From the NCBI GenBank assembly GCA_021613535.1, contig CP075492.1:6386001-6450000 (forward strand): a stretch of DNA of 64,000 nt. Reading direction: 5' to 3'. The position numbers were made by a program, and so were the translations under genes. Shown piece by piece: positions 34,241 through 46,856 of the stretch (positions within the stretch are counted from its first letter, which is position 1; every line of letters begins with the position of its first letter). The notes under the pieces are model-generated. The model saw only the letters and a list, made by a program, of their open reading frames with translations, had not been told where the DNA came from and ran no database searches. This stretch comes from Adineta vaga. Taxonomy: Eukaryota > Rotifera.

Positions 34241-34741
34241 TACTTCAAAGTAGTGCTTTAGAAACCAAAAAAGAACTTTTATTTTAGTAGTATTCATGAA
34301 TATTTGATGATTATCTAAAAAAACACCTATACACATATATCACACTAAGTGTACTAACCGGTTCTGGTTTTTTTCTTCTCTTTGCTTCTGTGTATACTCT
34401 ATCTAGTTTCCTTGCAGTGACGAGTGTTGTTTTCAATCTTTCTTTTTCTCTACGTATGTATATATATATATAAACACGAAAGTTAATTACTAACCTTAAT
34501 GTTCATTTTCTGTATAGAACGGAATTAAAGTATTAGCGTTTTCATCCTGGCATACACTTTCATATTTTTAACAAAAAAAAAACGTCCAGTTTGTTGGTTT
34601 CTTTGAAACAGATAAGATAAATTTTATTTGTTGGACATTGTGATTCGTGCATTCAATTTTGTCGATGTATTTTTTTCTTTTTGAAATGTGTGAAAAAGAA
34701 ATTCAATAGTTTGGTTTCGTTGTTTTTTTTTAGATTTAAAG
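34241..34741. other. Intergenic, 3'UTR and upstream region
   Basis: 500 nt with several poly-T tracts; the last one (34728-34733) ends in TAG shortly before the next ATG. No gene. Confidence 0.4.
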
Positions 34742-35997
34742 ATGAAATCTTTATTTCTTATTTGTTTTTTACCAATATTACTCGCTTTAGAACTTCATGA
34801 AAGTAAGTTGATTGTCTACAGATTACTTTTTTTGTAATTGTTGTTTTGTTTTTGCTTTAGTTCAAATCAAATCCGATGGTGATTGTTGGTCTCATGAAAT
34901 TAATAAAACAATCGAAAAGAATTATGCTATCTTAGTTACTTTTGCACCAGATATTGCTTATGGAAAAGATGATTGTTTAGTCTATATAACAAATCCATGG
35001 TTACCAAAAATCCAAAACGGTTTTGGATTATTTCTATCTCGTCAACAAATGGATTGTTCTTCAACATTGACTGTTGATTGTCTTCCGGATTCAATTCTAC
35101 CTAATCAAGTAAAACTAATCAATTGATTTTCTTGAAATGAAAATTTCATTAATTTTCAGACAATACCATCATCGGTACAATTTACGTGTCATACGAGTAA
35201 AAAGAAGATTGAAATGCGTTGTAGTACAATTCGATTGACATTTAAAAGAAATCTTAATAAACCTGGAACAAAAACATCAACTGTTGTACAAGTTGTTGCA
35301 TTAGCAAAAGGTAATTTTGGAGATGAATTTGATTGATGAATGACTAAATATCAACGAAATTTTAGAACCATGTGCTGATAAAGATATCTTTTTTCAATGT
35401 CCAAATGATTATCCACATTCATGTCTGGATAAAAAACTTGAATGTAATGGACGATCGGAATGTTTAAGTGGTGACGATGAACGTGGTTGTCATCGTATGT
35501 ATACATACATGAATCGATGAAAATCTGCTAAGTGGAAATTTTTAATTGATTTTTTTTAGAGATCTATAGCGAAGGTGTTTCAACAATATGGATTCTTCTT
35601 TTTGTTTTATTATTTCTTTTTCTTATTTGTATATTATCAACAGGTAAACAAAAATGAAATGAACCATTAATCACATTTAAGTCTTGGTTCTTTTTTTTCT
35701 ATTGAAGTTTTAACTTGCTGTTGTTGTCGAGCAGCATTCAATGGAATAGTTCGACGTTTTCGTTCGAAAAAAGGAAATAAATCTGCTACAAGTAAGTTAT
35801 ATTTCTTTTGATTTAGTTAAGGAAGAATCGAATGGTTTTTTTTAGAAGGTGATATTACAATTTCTGGTGAGGAAGCCGGTTTAATCAAAGAATTAACAGC
35901 ATCACCTACTGTTGTGGAAGTTTTACCTCGACAAAATATGGAACCGGCACCATTAATTATTGATTCAACAAAACCGATTTATCCTCGTTTACAATAA
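34742..35997 (+). CDS. CUB-like/LDLa single-pass membrane receptor 1
   Basis: Seven exons (34742-34802, 34861-35108, 35160-35310, 35366-35494, 35560-35643, 35708-35791, 35846-35997) give 302 residues. A signal peptide (MKSLFLICFLPILLAL) precedes a CUB-like beta domain (about 25-150). One LDL-receptor class A repeat sits alone in exon 4 (155-195; CPNDYPHSCLDKKLECNGRSECLSGDDERGC), with the acidic calcium site. The transmembrane helix is about 203-225, followed by a CCCC cluster (possible palmitoylation) and an 80-residue tail. It probably sits in the plasma membrane and binds an extracellular ligand. The gene downstream has the same architecture and is a tandem paralogue 173 nt away. Confidence 0.8.
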
Positions 35998-36170
35998 ATC
36001 GATTCAGATAGTCAAGAAATCTCTCCTCATTCAAACTTAGTTGCTTCGTATTTCGTGTGTCAGATCGTCCTTTTTTGTTTGCTCAAAGCATTTCTTATGT
36101 CATCTATGTTGTCCTGCAATTTGAAATTAATAAATATCGACTTTGTTCTATAATACCTCGATTTTTTTAG

Positions 36171-37347
36171 ATGTTGTCACTAAGTACACTTATTCTTTTA
36201 CTATATTTATCATCCATCTATGCTAAAGTAACATATTGTAAGAGAGTTCTTTTTATTAACTAATACATGCAAAATCAATGTCTACTTTTAGTCAATCTTG
36301 AAAATACCTATGGGCCATATTGTAATCCAAAAAGTAAATTTACACCCGATGCAGGCATAGTTCGTTATGCTGGGTAAGTGAAGTATTAAAGATCTTTGTT
36401 CTGACTGCGTATTTGTCTCTCTCTCTCTCTCATTATAGGACACCATGGATTGGTAAATGTGTATTAAATATCGAAAGTTGTTGTTTACCAGAATATCCTA
36501 ATGGTACATTACTTCCTAATCTATCGATTTCCACGCGATTTTATCTTCATCTACTGGCTAAACCATTATGTTTAACGGAAAATGTCACAGTTACTGCTGG
36601 AACAGGAGAAAAGGTATGTTACATAAATCAGATCAATTAATTTTCAGAAACGCACGAACGTTTGTTTTAGATTAATATTGATTGTAATACTCCAAATGGA
36701 AGTGAATATTATTTCGATACAGAACATTTAACAGTCACATATTATCGGTCATCAAAATTACCATTATCAAAATTTTCATTACTTGTTACACCGTTAAAAA
36801 TCAAAACACGTACTAATTCATATATAAAATTTATTTATCTGTTTTAAATAGAAATTTTGTCGTTTTAGGAATGTATACACCATGTGCCTTTGATTGCTTT
36901 TCGGATACTCATTGTATCGAACGTAGTCTTGTTTGTGATCGATATAAAAATTGTCCGAATGGTGTCGATGAAGCAAATTGTGACTATAGTATGTTTTGAC
37001 GAATATATATATAACGATGAATTATATGCAAATATGTTTTTCTTAGTTCATCATCATGAACCATTATCATTTCAAGCAAAAATTATTCTATTTTTTGTAC
37101 TTCTTACAATCATTTCAGTGGCTTTGTCATCAATATTAGTTTGTTATTTCTGTTGTAAAATAAATAAAGATAATAATCGTCTTAGCTTTATTACACGAGA
37201 TCGAAAATCACGTATGAAAAAATCATTATCAATGAATTGATTACTTCAATACAAATCTTTCTCTTTCTAGTTCATGATACTGGATTCGAAGAAAATCGTG
37301 CAGCTACTTCTCCACTTTTATCTTCAATGATTCTGGAAAAGGTCTAA
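36171..37347 (+). CDS. CUB-like/LDLa single-pass membrane receptor 2
   Basis: Seven exons (36171-36237, 36292-36373, 36439-36613, 36671-36809, 36869-36988, 37047-37211, 37271-37347) give 274 residues. The order is a signal peptide, a CUB-like domain with paired cysteines (ESCCLPEYPNGTLLPN), and one LDLa repeat in its own exon (CAFDCFSDTHCIERSLVCDRYKNCPNGVDEANC). A transmembrane helix (about 204-226) and a short basic tail follow. A pyrimidine run ending in AG lies directly before the ATG, and an AATAAA-like sequence precedes it, as expected for the second gene of a trans-spliced operon (inference). Without splicing the last intron the frame would end 9 codons later with a different tail. Confidence 0.78.
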
Positions 37348-37851
37348 ACTTTCAATATGCAATACTTTTTCTTATCAGTTATTTTTCTAGTCATTTAATG
37401 TGCATTGATTTTAATGTCGTTCAGATATTGTCGATTTTCTATTAGTCATTTATTTGTCTCATTTTGAATGTTGTTTTGTATTATTACTTCCTTAATCAAT
37501 ATTTACATTCGTATCTATGTTGTATAGATGTCTTTTGTTTTCAAAGAAAAGAAATTATTTTGTCAATAATATATTTAAACTAAACTATTTGCGTTTCGTT
37601 GATATTTTTCAAGACTAAAAACCGTAGGAGAATGGAATTGTGATTTGTATCAAATGATTGAAGTGATTATGATAATCTAGAGGGTATGGAGTGCGTAGCG
37701 GTGAATACAAAATATGTACAACGAATGCTTTACCCACCCTAAAGAATAACACGATCACGCGAGATTTTATTTGTGTAGCTTATTAAAACTCTTACATTCA
37801 CATGTGATAAATCTGCTTCTATAAAGGCAATATAAAATAGGATGTGTGTTC
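37348..37851. other. Intergenic, 3' flank of receptor 2
   Basis: About 500 nt. No gene. The right end carries the left target-site copy of the adjoining MITE. Confidence 0.4.
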
Positions 37852-38034
37852 CAGTGGCGCAACCAGGATTTTTAGCCCAATGGGCAAACTTCGATTGGGT
37901 AAGAAAAAGACGATGGGCCGAAAATGTTTTAATTAGCAAGAATTTACTAAAAATATTTGAATGGACAAAGCTCAAAATGTAATGGGCAATTGCCCATTTG
38001 GCTCCCCCCCCCCACCCCGCTGTTTGCGCCACTG
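37852..38034. mobile_element. hAT-like MITE, 183 bp
   Basis: Terminal inverted repeats start with CAGTGGCGCAACCAGG on the left and end with TTTGCGCCACTG on the right; 11 of the outer 12 positions pair. The flanks carry a near-perfect 8-bp target-site duplication, GTGTGTTC (37844-37851) and GTGTGTTT (38035-38042). CAG...CTG ends with 8-bp duplications are typical of hAT transposons. The interior has short inverted repeats (TGGGCAATTGCCCA) and a C/A tract (CCCCCCCCCCACCCC). It has no coding capacity, so it would depend on a transposase elsewhere. An open frame crossing it (37739-38113, minus) is incidental. Confidence 0.75.
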
Positions 38035-38042
38035 GTGTGTTT

Positions 38043-38479
38043 GATATCTTGATCTTTCCACAAATTACTAAAGTCGAACTAATAGTATGACTACATTGAT
38101 AATTTTGATACATTTTTCTATTTCAAAGATGAAATAGAATATTTTATTTAACAATTAAATAATTATTACATTCAATTCAAAAGATATATATATATGTATA
38201 TAGAGGATGAGAGAAATAATGAGATAAATAAATACATTGAGAAGACAAAAGAAAAACCAACGAGAATTCATTCCACTGTTTTGATTTTGTGCACGAAAGG
38301 AAATGAGAAACAAATGCGGATCAATCAAAAAAAAAGTCAAACAAAAAAAGGCAATTCTCTTAAAATAAACATTGTGAAAAAGTTGCACAATATACAGTTA
38401 CATGTGCTTATCTAACCTAATTCATTTATATAAACGACGCACAAACAAAAAGAAGAAAAAAAAACGATAAAATATTTCC
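38043..38479. other. Intergenic 3' region
   Basis: About 440 AT-rich nt downstream of the epsinR gene. No gene. Confidence 0.4.
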
Positions 38480-40637
38480 TCATTTTTTATTTGCACTTGA
38501 AAATATTGATTGAGTATTGGCATTGAATGAAGGAAAACCCGAATTGGTCGGACTTGTTGGGCTAGTTAATTGATTTAGTGGCAACGATGATTTTTGAAAA
38601 TTACCACGAGTATGTGGGATTAAATTGGTCAAAGAGATATCTAATTTACCTTGAGCAGACGACCAGGTATTCTAAGGAAAAACATTTGAAATCTTCGGAT
38701 CAACTTCAGCTGTATCATTAGACTTACATTAAACGAATTTGTATGTATTGATTGTTGTTGAAACATAGATGGACGTAAAGATGTTTGTTCTTGTTGATTC
38801 ATCGAGAATAGATTTGGTTGAGTTGATTGTGTCATAAAAAAGTTTAGATCATTGGAAGTAGTTGTATTCGTCGGTTGAAAAAGATTAGTTGATGTTTCAA
38901 ACGACGCAAATGGATCAAATGTATCTGATGATACTGTTGGAGTTGTTGTTGGCCACGGTGTGGGTTGAGCTCTAGGTAAATAAATAAATCAATTAGTTCT
39001 TAAAAAACAAGAAGATTTCGAATAAACAAACACATACGGAGCAGATGGAGATACTGCTTCTTGAAATTGACCGAATTCATCATCCAGGGGAGCTTGTACA
39101 TAAGGTGTAAAGTCGACATCATCACCCAATAAATCAACAACTGGTGCTGTTGGTTTGTTATCGATAGAAGACTAAAAATGAAAGAAAAAATTCATTTATA
39201 TAAACTGAATACAAAAGCGTTGAGTAAAATGCAAAGTTCTACATGAAAAGTTAATTAACGGTATATATATATATATATGTACCAGCTTGTGCAAACGAGT
39301 TTAACAATTTTTTGCTGTTAAATAGCTGTCTACATCTGATATTATCTTCGATAGATTGATTAAAGTGTACAATCTCTGATAGATATCGATTGATACTTCA
39401 ATCTCTATCGTTACGAAATAAACATCTGTATGCTCAAATAAAGAAACATCAAGTGTAGTTCAATTTCACTTGCGTAGGGTTGATGAACATTGAAGATTCT
39501 ATTGGCAAAGTTTATAACACTATGACTACTTATTAAAACATAATGTTTTCAAGATTTGCCTGATATAATCGCTGAATTGAATTACCTTTCTTTTATGTTG
39601 AATTTCTTGTTTTTTCCATGTTTTTGATTTTTGATTTTCCTCATCACTAAAAAATTTAAATTATTCGAACCAAATATCAAAGTAAATTTGCTCAGATATG
39701 AATGAATGGATGAGAAATGCAATCATCAAATTGACATCAGATGACGCGCATGAAACTAATCATCATAGCAAATTTCTTTTTCTACCTTATATCTGCTGAA
39801 TAATCGTGTGATTTAGAACTTTGTTCTAGTTTTGATTTTCGACGTTCGGTAGAATCATTATCTTTCCATTTATCATCTGAATAGAATTTTAGAAGAAAAT
39901 TAATACAATGAAAATAAATAACATACTGTAATGATAAGATGAAGATTCATTGCTCATACCAATATATTTGTCTCGATTTGCTTTGGCTCGTTTACGTTCT
40001 TCTCGAATACGATCATCATCTTGAATGAATTCAATTAAATCTTTTACTTTATGTCGAACTAAAACAAAGAGTTATATATGCTTAAGAAATCGAATCGATA
40101 ATATCGTACCATTAATTCCTTGATCTTTGCCATTTTCATCATGATAAGCAAAATTTTCTAAACTTTTCAAATCATAAAGATGTTCTCGTGTTGATGTAAT
40201 CACTTTATCACTGCCATTTTTGATTAAATACGTTAAAACAAGAAGTGACTAGAAAGAAAATTTCTTCTTATTAACGTTTATTACACTGCAATTGTAAACC
40301 TACTTTATATGTTCGTCTCCAATTCTTTTTATCTTGACTAAAACATCGTTTCCACAACATTCCCATTAACTAAAATATTCATATCTAGAAATTTTCATAC
40401 AATTTTTTCCGATCAAATAATTACTTCATTATAATTTTCTTGTGAATAAGTTAATTGTGAAATATCTTGTAATAATGTACCAGATGGGCCCCAAGCTTCA
40501 TCATTCGTTGCTTCAACAACTTTTGTTTCAGTTTCTGTATAATTCATTACCATATTTGTTGCTTTATCAAATAATTCTCGGACAACATAGGGCATAGCTG
40601 GTAAATAACTACCAAGATTAAGTTTACTTAAATCCAT
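38480..40637 (-). CDS. CLINT1: Clathrin interactor, ENTH-domain protein (epsinR/CLINT1)
   Basis: Nine exons (40637-40425, 40369-40304, 40248-40110, 40058-39927, 39876-39786, 39646-39586, 39171-39038, 38971-38728, 38671-38480) give 423 residues. The ENTH domain (about 15-160) shows ELFDKATNMVMNY, EATNDEAWGPSG, NWRRTYKSLLVLTYLIKNGS, LENFAYHDENGKDQGINVR and DDDRIREERKRAKANRDKY, closest to CLINT1. The tail is disordered. It carries DDEFGQFQ and DVDFTP, of the type bound by gamma-adaptin and GGA ears, and a DPF motif. It should act at trans-Golgi and endosomal membranes with clathrin and AP-1. The 414-nt intron (39585-39172) is unusually long for this window. Gene identity is confident. Confidence 0.9.
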
Positions 40638-40969
40638 ATTGCGTCGATTTCAACTTCCACCCTACTGTATGGATTAATATCGACCTGAATGAATGAAAAT
40701 AATAACAAAACCAGACATACCAACCACCATTGGAATGGATATGTTCGACTATGTTTATAGGACTTCATGAAATATTTCATTGATTTTCGATCGCAACTAC
40801 AGATTTTCAATGGAAAAAGTTTGATAATTTTATATTTGAAATAAATTCTTTTCGATAAAATTAAAATCTCAGGATAGATGTCGCTCATTGATTATCCAGA
40901 CTGGTTTATACTACTACCAATAAATAAAAATTTTGTTAATAAATTTGATTATTTTCTTTATATTTCGTG
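40638..40969. other. Divergent promoter region of CLINT1
   Basis: About 330 nt upstream of CLINT1. An 86-codon open frame here (40628-40888, minus) shows no domain. Confidence 0.4.
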
Positions 40970-41167
40970 ATGAATTTTGACCTACAAGTAACTAATGATG
41001 AAAATGTGTGCAAAATAATTTCCTTCATTTGAATTGTAAAGAGTATATTGAAAAGTTTTGATCGTCGTTATGGTATTGCATATCGTCGTTTAAGAAAAGG
41101 TAAGTGAGTCAAAGATATATTTATTGATTACTTCTAATTGATACCTTAAAATTTAGGTTCTAAATAG
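40970..41167 (+). CDS. Possible 28-residue basic microprotein
   Basis: Three small exons (40970-40987, 41042-41099, 41157-41167), with GT-AG introns of 54 and 57 nt, join without phase error. They encode 28 residues with a basic core (KSFDRRYGIAYRRLRKG). The exon sizes and strong donors (gtaact, gtaagt) resemble real genes in this window. I do not recognise the protein. It could instead be 5'UTR exons of the KIAA2013 homologue 164 nt downstream. Tentative. Confidence 0.3.
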
Positions 41168-41331
41168 ATTGATCTGATAAACAACATGTGTTGTGATGGC
41201 ACATTCAATGACCGATTTCATATTAAAAAAATTATCATATTTTACACAACAAATAAAAGATCGATTGGGAATATATAAGTTAGTTAAATGACATCATAGA
41301 GACAGAAATATTTGAATATTTAACATTATGA

Positions 41332-43637
41332 ATGTTTGTTTTCTTCGTAAGATCTCGACGAGCATTTTTCCTATTCATTCTCGCAGCAACACTTGTACTA
41401 TATCTCCTGTCAAAATGGACACCGCGCCGATCAAATTATAAGAATAGTAAAGTTTTTGATAGTAATAGATTTACTATATATTGTTTTCTTTTTAACATTC
41501 ACAGTTTTATATGATGCATGTATTCAAGCAAGATTGGAAGATTTTGCTAGTGATGCAGCGAATATGAATGCTATCTTTAATCATGAACCAATTCATTATG
41601 GAGAACTTGCTAGTTTACCTTTCACAGGTTAGTTCGTTTTAACTTTGTTTAAGATATTATCACTTGATTTTTATATATTCATGCCTTCTATCATGTAGGC
41701 AATGGATATCTTGGTATCTCTCTCTCAGCTCAATCCCATCTCCAACTAATATCTGATACGAATGCTCCATTTATCTCTACTGGTTATTCTCCGATTATTC
41801 AAATTTCTTCAAATATCTGGGAAGGTTCAAGTGCAACTATTCTTCACATGAATCATGGTCTTGTTAGACGTGTTCAGTGCTTTAAAATTAGCGAAACACG
41901 TTCCGCTTATGTTACACATCTATTGTATGCACATCGTCGTCGTCCATCGTTAATTATTCAAGAAATTTCTATTGTAAATCCAAGTGAACAAACGTTAGAT
42001 TTAGATATTCGACTACCAAAACAAATTCTAAATAATGATTTTAAACAACTTGAAAAAGAAGATTATGAAATTGATTCTTCAAATGAAAAATTCACTATAA
42101 CTACCAATCAAATATCTCTACGGAAACATAATTCTATTCTTTTTGTAATCATAACAAGTAAAATTTCTTTTAACAGTCATGTTAAACCTGATAGGTATAT
42201 TCAATTTGGTTTCAATCTTTATTTTAATATATTCTATTGATTTCTTTAGTCAAGATAAACATGTGATCTTAACTGTGTCAAAGTTTTCTCCACCTCTTCA
42301 TGATGATAATTTACGCAACGCAACTTATTTAAAACAATGGCAAAATACCTTACAGAAACAAGCGAAAGATGAACTTACCGAAGTTTTAGGAATAAAACCT
42401 AAAAATCTGTTAAAAGAACATACTGATACTTGGTCATCTATATGGGAAAGTGGATTTTCTATTAGTCATTCATTAGCTCCATCAGTGATGAATGGTGATG
42501 CTATTAATCGAACGATTTATTATGTTTTATCTGCAACACGATCGCCACTTTATAATTCAAAATTAGATGAAACAAAAAGACTTGAATACAATCAAAGTCT
42601 ATTTCAAATCGATCAATGTTATGAAAGTCATTCAACATTGTAAGTTAAACGAGAGTAGATTCTATTGTCTGTATTTCTTCACTTTCCCTAATTGTCGTCT
42701 ATATGGTGTTTGTTTTTACATATATTGAATATCTAATAACGAGTTTATACAATCATCATTTTCTTATCGTAGAGTTGGTGATCGTTTATGGCGTGCACCA
42801 GGTGATGATCTAGCTGTTTCTCAATTGTCAATTCTATGGCATTCAACCTTATCGAAAAAAGGTTGCTTTACTTTGATGAAAAGTGGTATGTTACTTTCTA
42901 TGATTGTTTTCGAAATATTATCAGTATTTTTCTTTCTAAAGGTGTTAATGGCATGCTTCAATCAATGTTACTTTCTATTGGTGGTATACGTTTTCGTAAT
43001 CATCATTTGGAAATGAATCTTGATCCTAAAGAACTTCATCGTGATATGTTTTTTCGTTTAATTCATTTTGGTAAAGAATATTATATCAATATAAGTATTA
43101 CTGTTGGACAAGATAATCGTGCTGTTATTGATGTTTCTATTAATAATGATAATACTCAAACATATGCATGTGATGCTGGCTGTTTAGATTCATATACAAA
43201 ACTAAGGTTTGTTTATTTTGAAATAAAATTTTAATAAAAATCATCTTCTGTCGGATTTATCCAGTACTAAACCTGTTCGATTTCCTGTAAAAATGACGAA
43301 TCCATCCACTGCAATTCTTTACATAACGGAAGATTTAGAATATATGAAACAATTAAAAGAAACACTCCATGTTAAAGAAGTAGAAATAGGTAATTGAATA
43401 TTTATCATAAATCCTTTTCGAATTTCTTTTATTTTCTCTTTAGCTCCACCTCATGCTCATGATATTCTTGCTTTACATCGTCATGGTCATAAACTCGGCG
43501 GTTTACCAGTCATTTTCTGGATTGCATTAGCATTTCTAATTGTTATCTTTCATTTGTTTCTATTGAAAATTGTTCTTAATGAAATGGGATTCTTCAAACA
43601 TACAACAATAATACATCCAAGACCGAGAATTTTATAA
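41332..43637 (+). CDS. KIAA2013: KIAA2013 homologue, membrane protein of unknown function
   Basis: Eight exons (41332-41446, 41505-41627, 41699-42194, 42250-42639, 42773-42885, 42942-43206, 43265-43389, 43444-43637) give 606 residues, close to the human length of 634. A signal anchor (about 10-28) is followed by a large lumenal domain and a C-terminal helix ([22 protein letters not shown]). Human KIAA2013 landmarks are kept: LARLEDF-type start, [48 protein letters not shown], and the TM with its short tail. The human protein is in the secretory pathway with no agreed function. A His-rich stretch ([18 protein letters not shown]) precedes the last helix. Strong match. Confidence 0.9.
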
Positions 43638-44042
43638 ACTTTGAACACTCGCTCCGCTATTCTTTGTTTCTTTGTTTTTTTCGTTATAAAACATTCACAT
43701 TTTGTAATAAAATCGATGAATCTATCGGAAACTATTGCACATATTTGATTCGTATGTTCTTTAAAATTTTAATTTATTCTCCAATCTACATATTAGTTTG
43801 GAAAGTTCATGCAACCTAGAGATCCAGCCCATTTGTACATCCTCGATTTCAGTCTAAAATCGCTTCATTTTTCTTTCGAATTGGAATAGACCATTGTATG
43901 AAATATAATATGTAAAGAATAAAACAATTTTCAATGACTCCTCAATCCATTTGACAATGTAAGAACATAACAAAAGTGTTTTTTCGTGACAATAAAACAT
44001 AAGTGCTTTCAATAGTTGAAGTGTAAAACATAGAGGTGTAAC
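43638..44042. other. Intergenic 3' region
   Basis: About 400 nt with an AATAAAA signal near 43706-43714. No gene. Confidence 0.4.
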
Positions 44043-46301
44043 ATGTCAATTAACATGTTTTCAACGGTAAAATCAATGCAACCAACATCATATAAACAAA
44101 TTTATAAATATATTGAACAAGTCTGCAATGAATGTTCAATATTTATCGATACAATTGAAATTGACTATTATCAAGGTTCATCATCAACTATGATAGTAAC
44201 ATCGCCAGATCAGAGAACACATCGGCCATTATCAGTTATTATAATTCAAACATGGTCACAACAATTAAAGCAATTACAGAAAGTTTGTTATTCAAAAGAT
44301 ATTCAGAACAGTACAACAGCACGAGAGTTAATAAAAGAAGCAACATTAGGTTCATCTGTTCGATTTATTAATAATGAAAGTATTATTTTAATGCAAAGAA
44401 TTGATAGTAAAATACGAGAACAACTTCAATTCAAAATTCCAATATTAGTGGAACAGATTTCTAATTGTTTGAAGATAATGAAACAATATTGTCTATCGTT
44501 TTATACTATTGAAAATGTTCGACGTATTATTCAAAAGAAACAAGAAGAGAAATTACATGTGAGTAAAACATTCGATCGATTATTCTCTATGTTTGTAGAA
44601 AAACAGATTGACTGTTCACTAATCTAAAACTATACTCAGTGATATATACGATCGTTTCTTTTCAATTTTATTTATTGCTTAGAATACTTCTCATTTTCGA
44701 AGGATGAAGATCTGGAAACACCGTATACATATGAAAAATCTCGTTGGTTACATATATTTCAAATAAATCAATCATTAAAAATTCTCCGTGAAATGTCGCA
44801 ACGTATTCAACACACGGAAGGTGTTAAATTAGCTTCCTTATCAAAAGAATGTCAAGATTTAGCATATCGTTGTAATTGTACAACATTTCCTTATATTTTT
44901 GTTCTATCAGAATGTTATTATCAAGCACGACAAGCTTTAAATTCACTTCGGACATGGTTACGTGACGATATGTTGTACACACAATTTGTTGAAAAGTAAT
45001 TTTTTGTAAATATTTTCGAAGCAAAGTCTCCAAGTTTTGTTTAGATCTTTGAAGCTGTTAGATAAGAAATATCTTGAAGTAAAACAAGTATTAGAAAGAA
45101 GTAAAACACACCTCAGTCAAATTCAATCTCAGGTATCAAATTTTGAATTGAATTCTATTGAATAATTATCTTCTTTCAAGGCTAAATCTCAACATATTCG
45201 ATTGACTAAACTTGAACAAGAAAATCAATTGAATAAGAACAAACAAACTCAATCTGAAGGCGATTTTAACTCGAAACAGCATGATTATTCTTCTAAATGT
45301 ATTACACATCAAATATATTCCATTCGTCTTCATAAATTACTCAATCAATCTACAAATACTAATGATAATAATCTAATGATTGAAAAATTTCAAACAGATA
45401 TTCAAGATTTAGCAAATGAATTACCAAACTTGAAGTCAAAAGTGAATGTTCTTCGAACACGAATGTACTCTTTCCAGGAACACGAACGAAAACTCATCGA
45501 GATGCGTGATATCAATGAAAAAAGAAATCAAGAAATACTATTGGCTTTGCAGAATAGATTAGAAAATGAACAAAAGTTGAATCGAGTTGTACATTGTCGC
45601 AATATCATACGAAATATTTATCAATGTCGAAAGAAAACTGATTTAGTACAACGAATTTTTTATGATTTACCAATAATTAACCATAGTCATGTAAAAAATG
45701 AAGACGGTAAGACTTTGCATAAGTAACTCTTTAAAATGTTTTCATGATAATTAGTCAAAGACTACAGTATTTCCTAAAAATCAATTTTCGGATACTGATT
45801 TTTCGTTTCAGACGATCTTTCCAAAGCATGTTCTACCATATCAAAATTGATCGGTCATGATTGGAATCGATTCTATTGGCAATTACCATTTTATCCTAGA
45901 CGTGGTCAAGAAGAATTATTTGAAGATCTAAAACGTATTGATAGAAAATATCAACGTGGAAACATTTTTCAAGTAATGAGAACTATGTGCTTATATTAGT
46001 TTATTGTTAATATTTCGTCTAGGATCAAGCAATGGAAGCATTAAATAAATGGCGAAGATTTCATACTAGAGCCAGAGTTGATGATCTGATTCATGGACTT
46101 CGACAAATTCATCGTGTTGATATTGTACAATCAATCGAACAAAGTATCAGCAAACCGAAATGTTTATTAGATGATGACGATGATGATGATGATGATGAAA
46201 TTGATTTACAGAAAAAAGAAATCGAAGATTTAAATCAAAAACTCATTCGATTATTCGAAAAATTAAGAAATAATACTACCACTATTACAGAAGAGTCATA
46301 G
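44043..46301 (+). CDS. Coiled-coil protein with C-terminal death domain
   Basis: Six exons (44043-44558, 44703-44995, 45045-45132, 45181-45706, 45812-45972, 46023-46301) give 620 residues. The N-terminal half is helical with no known domain. About 260-460 is predicted coiled coil (EVKQVLERSKTHLSQIQSQ; ANELPNLKSKVNVLRTRM). Residues about 480-570 fit a death domain: ISKLIGHDWNRFYWQLPFY, then QAMEALNKWRRFHTRARVDDLIHGLRQIHRVDIVQSIEQ. An aspartate run (nine D) and a final short coil follow. A scaffold or adaptor in an apoptosis- or immunity-like pathway is suggested by the domain type only. Invertebrate genomes hold related uncharacterised proteins. Confidence 0.7.
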
Positions 46302-46856
46302 ATATATCTAACTTCGTATTCTATATTAACAAATGTAGTATGTGTATTGTATCAAACTTTAAGTCTACACAAGGATTGAAATCAGACATCATTCGGTAAC
46401 ATAATATGGATATTTCAAAAAAAGTAGACACACTCAATGCCTGATTACGATATCTATTCATCCATTATAAAATTATGTCTGATCGATCTTATTTTTGATA
46501 ATAAAAAAATTAATTTCTTGTACTGAAAAATTTGAAATCATGTACTCAAGGTAGATTTATTTTTTCGAATGCTATTCTTTCTCACGTGAATAAATATGGA
46601 TGAATAGAATGATTATACTTCATTATTTTTTTGCAATACTAAAGGTAAACATAAAAGTATTTACTTTCTTACAATGCTTTTCATGTTTTTGCCAGCATCG
46701 ATAATCACATGGCGTTTTCAATTAATCTTCTGTTGAAAGCAAAATACACAATAAAAAGAAAAAAAGAACGACTGTATCTGTACGTCTTTTTGTTCTGTTC
46801 CTTTCAGAGCTTAATTTTCTTGCTTTCTCTTGTCTTTTTTGAAAACTTTCATTCAA
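46302..46856. other. Intergenic, upstream of EGF-GPCR
   Basis: About 550 AT-rich nt. A pyrimidine tract ending in CTTTCAG at 46801-46807 could be a 5'UTR splice or trans-splice acceptor. No gene. Confidence 0.4.

Noticed and set aside
37739-38113. 124-codon minus-strand open frame
   Set aside because: It runs across the MITE and its flanks, and the translation follows the repeat ends rather than a protein.
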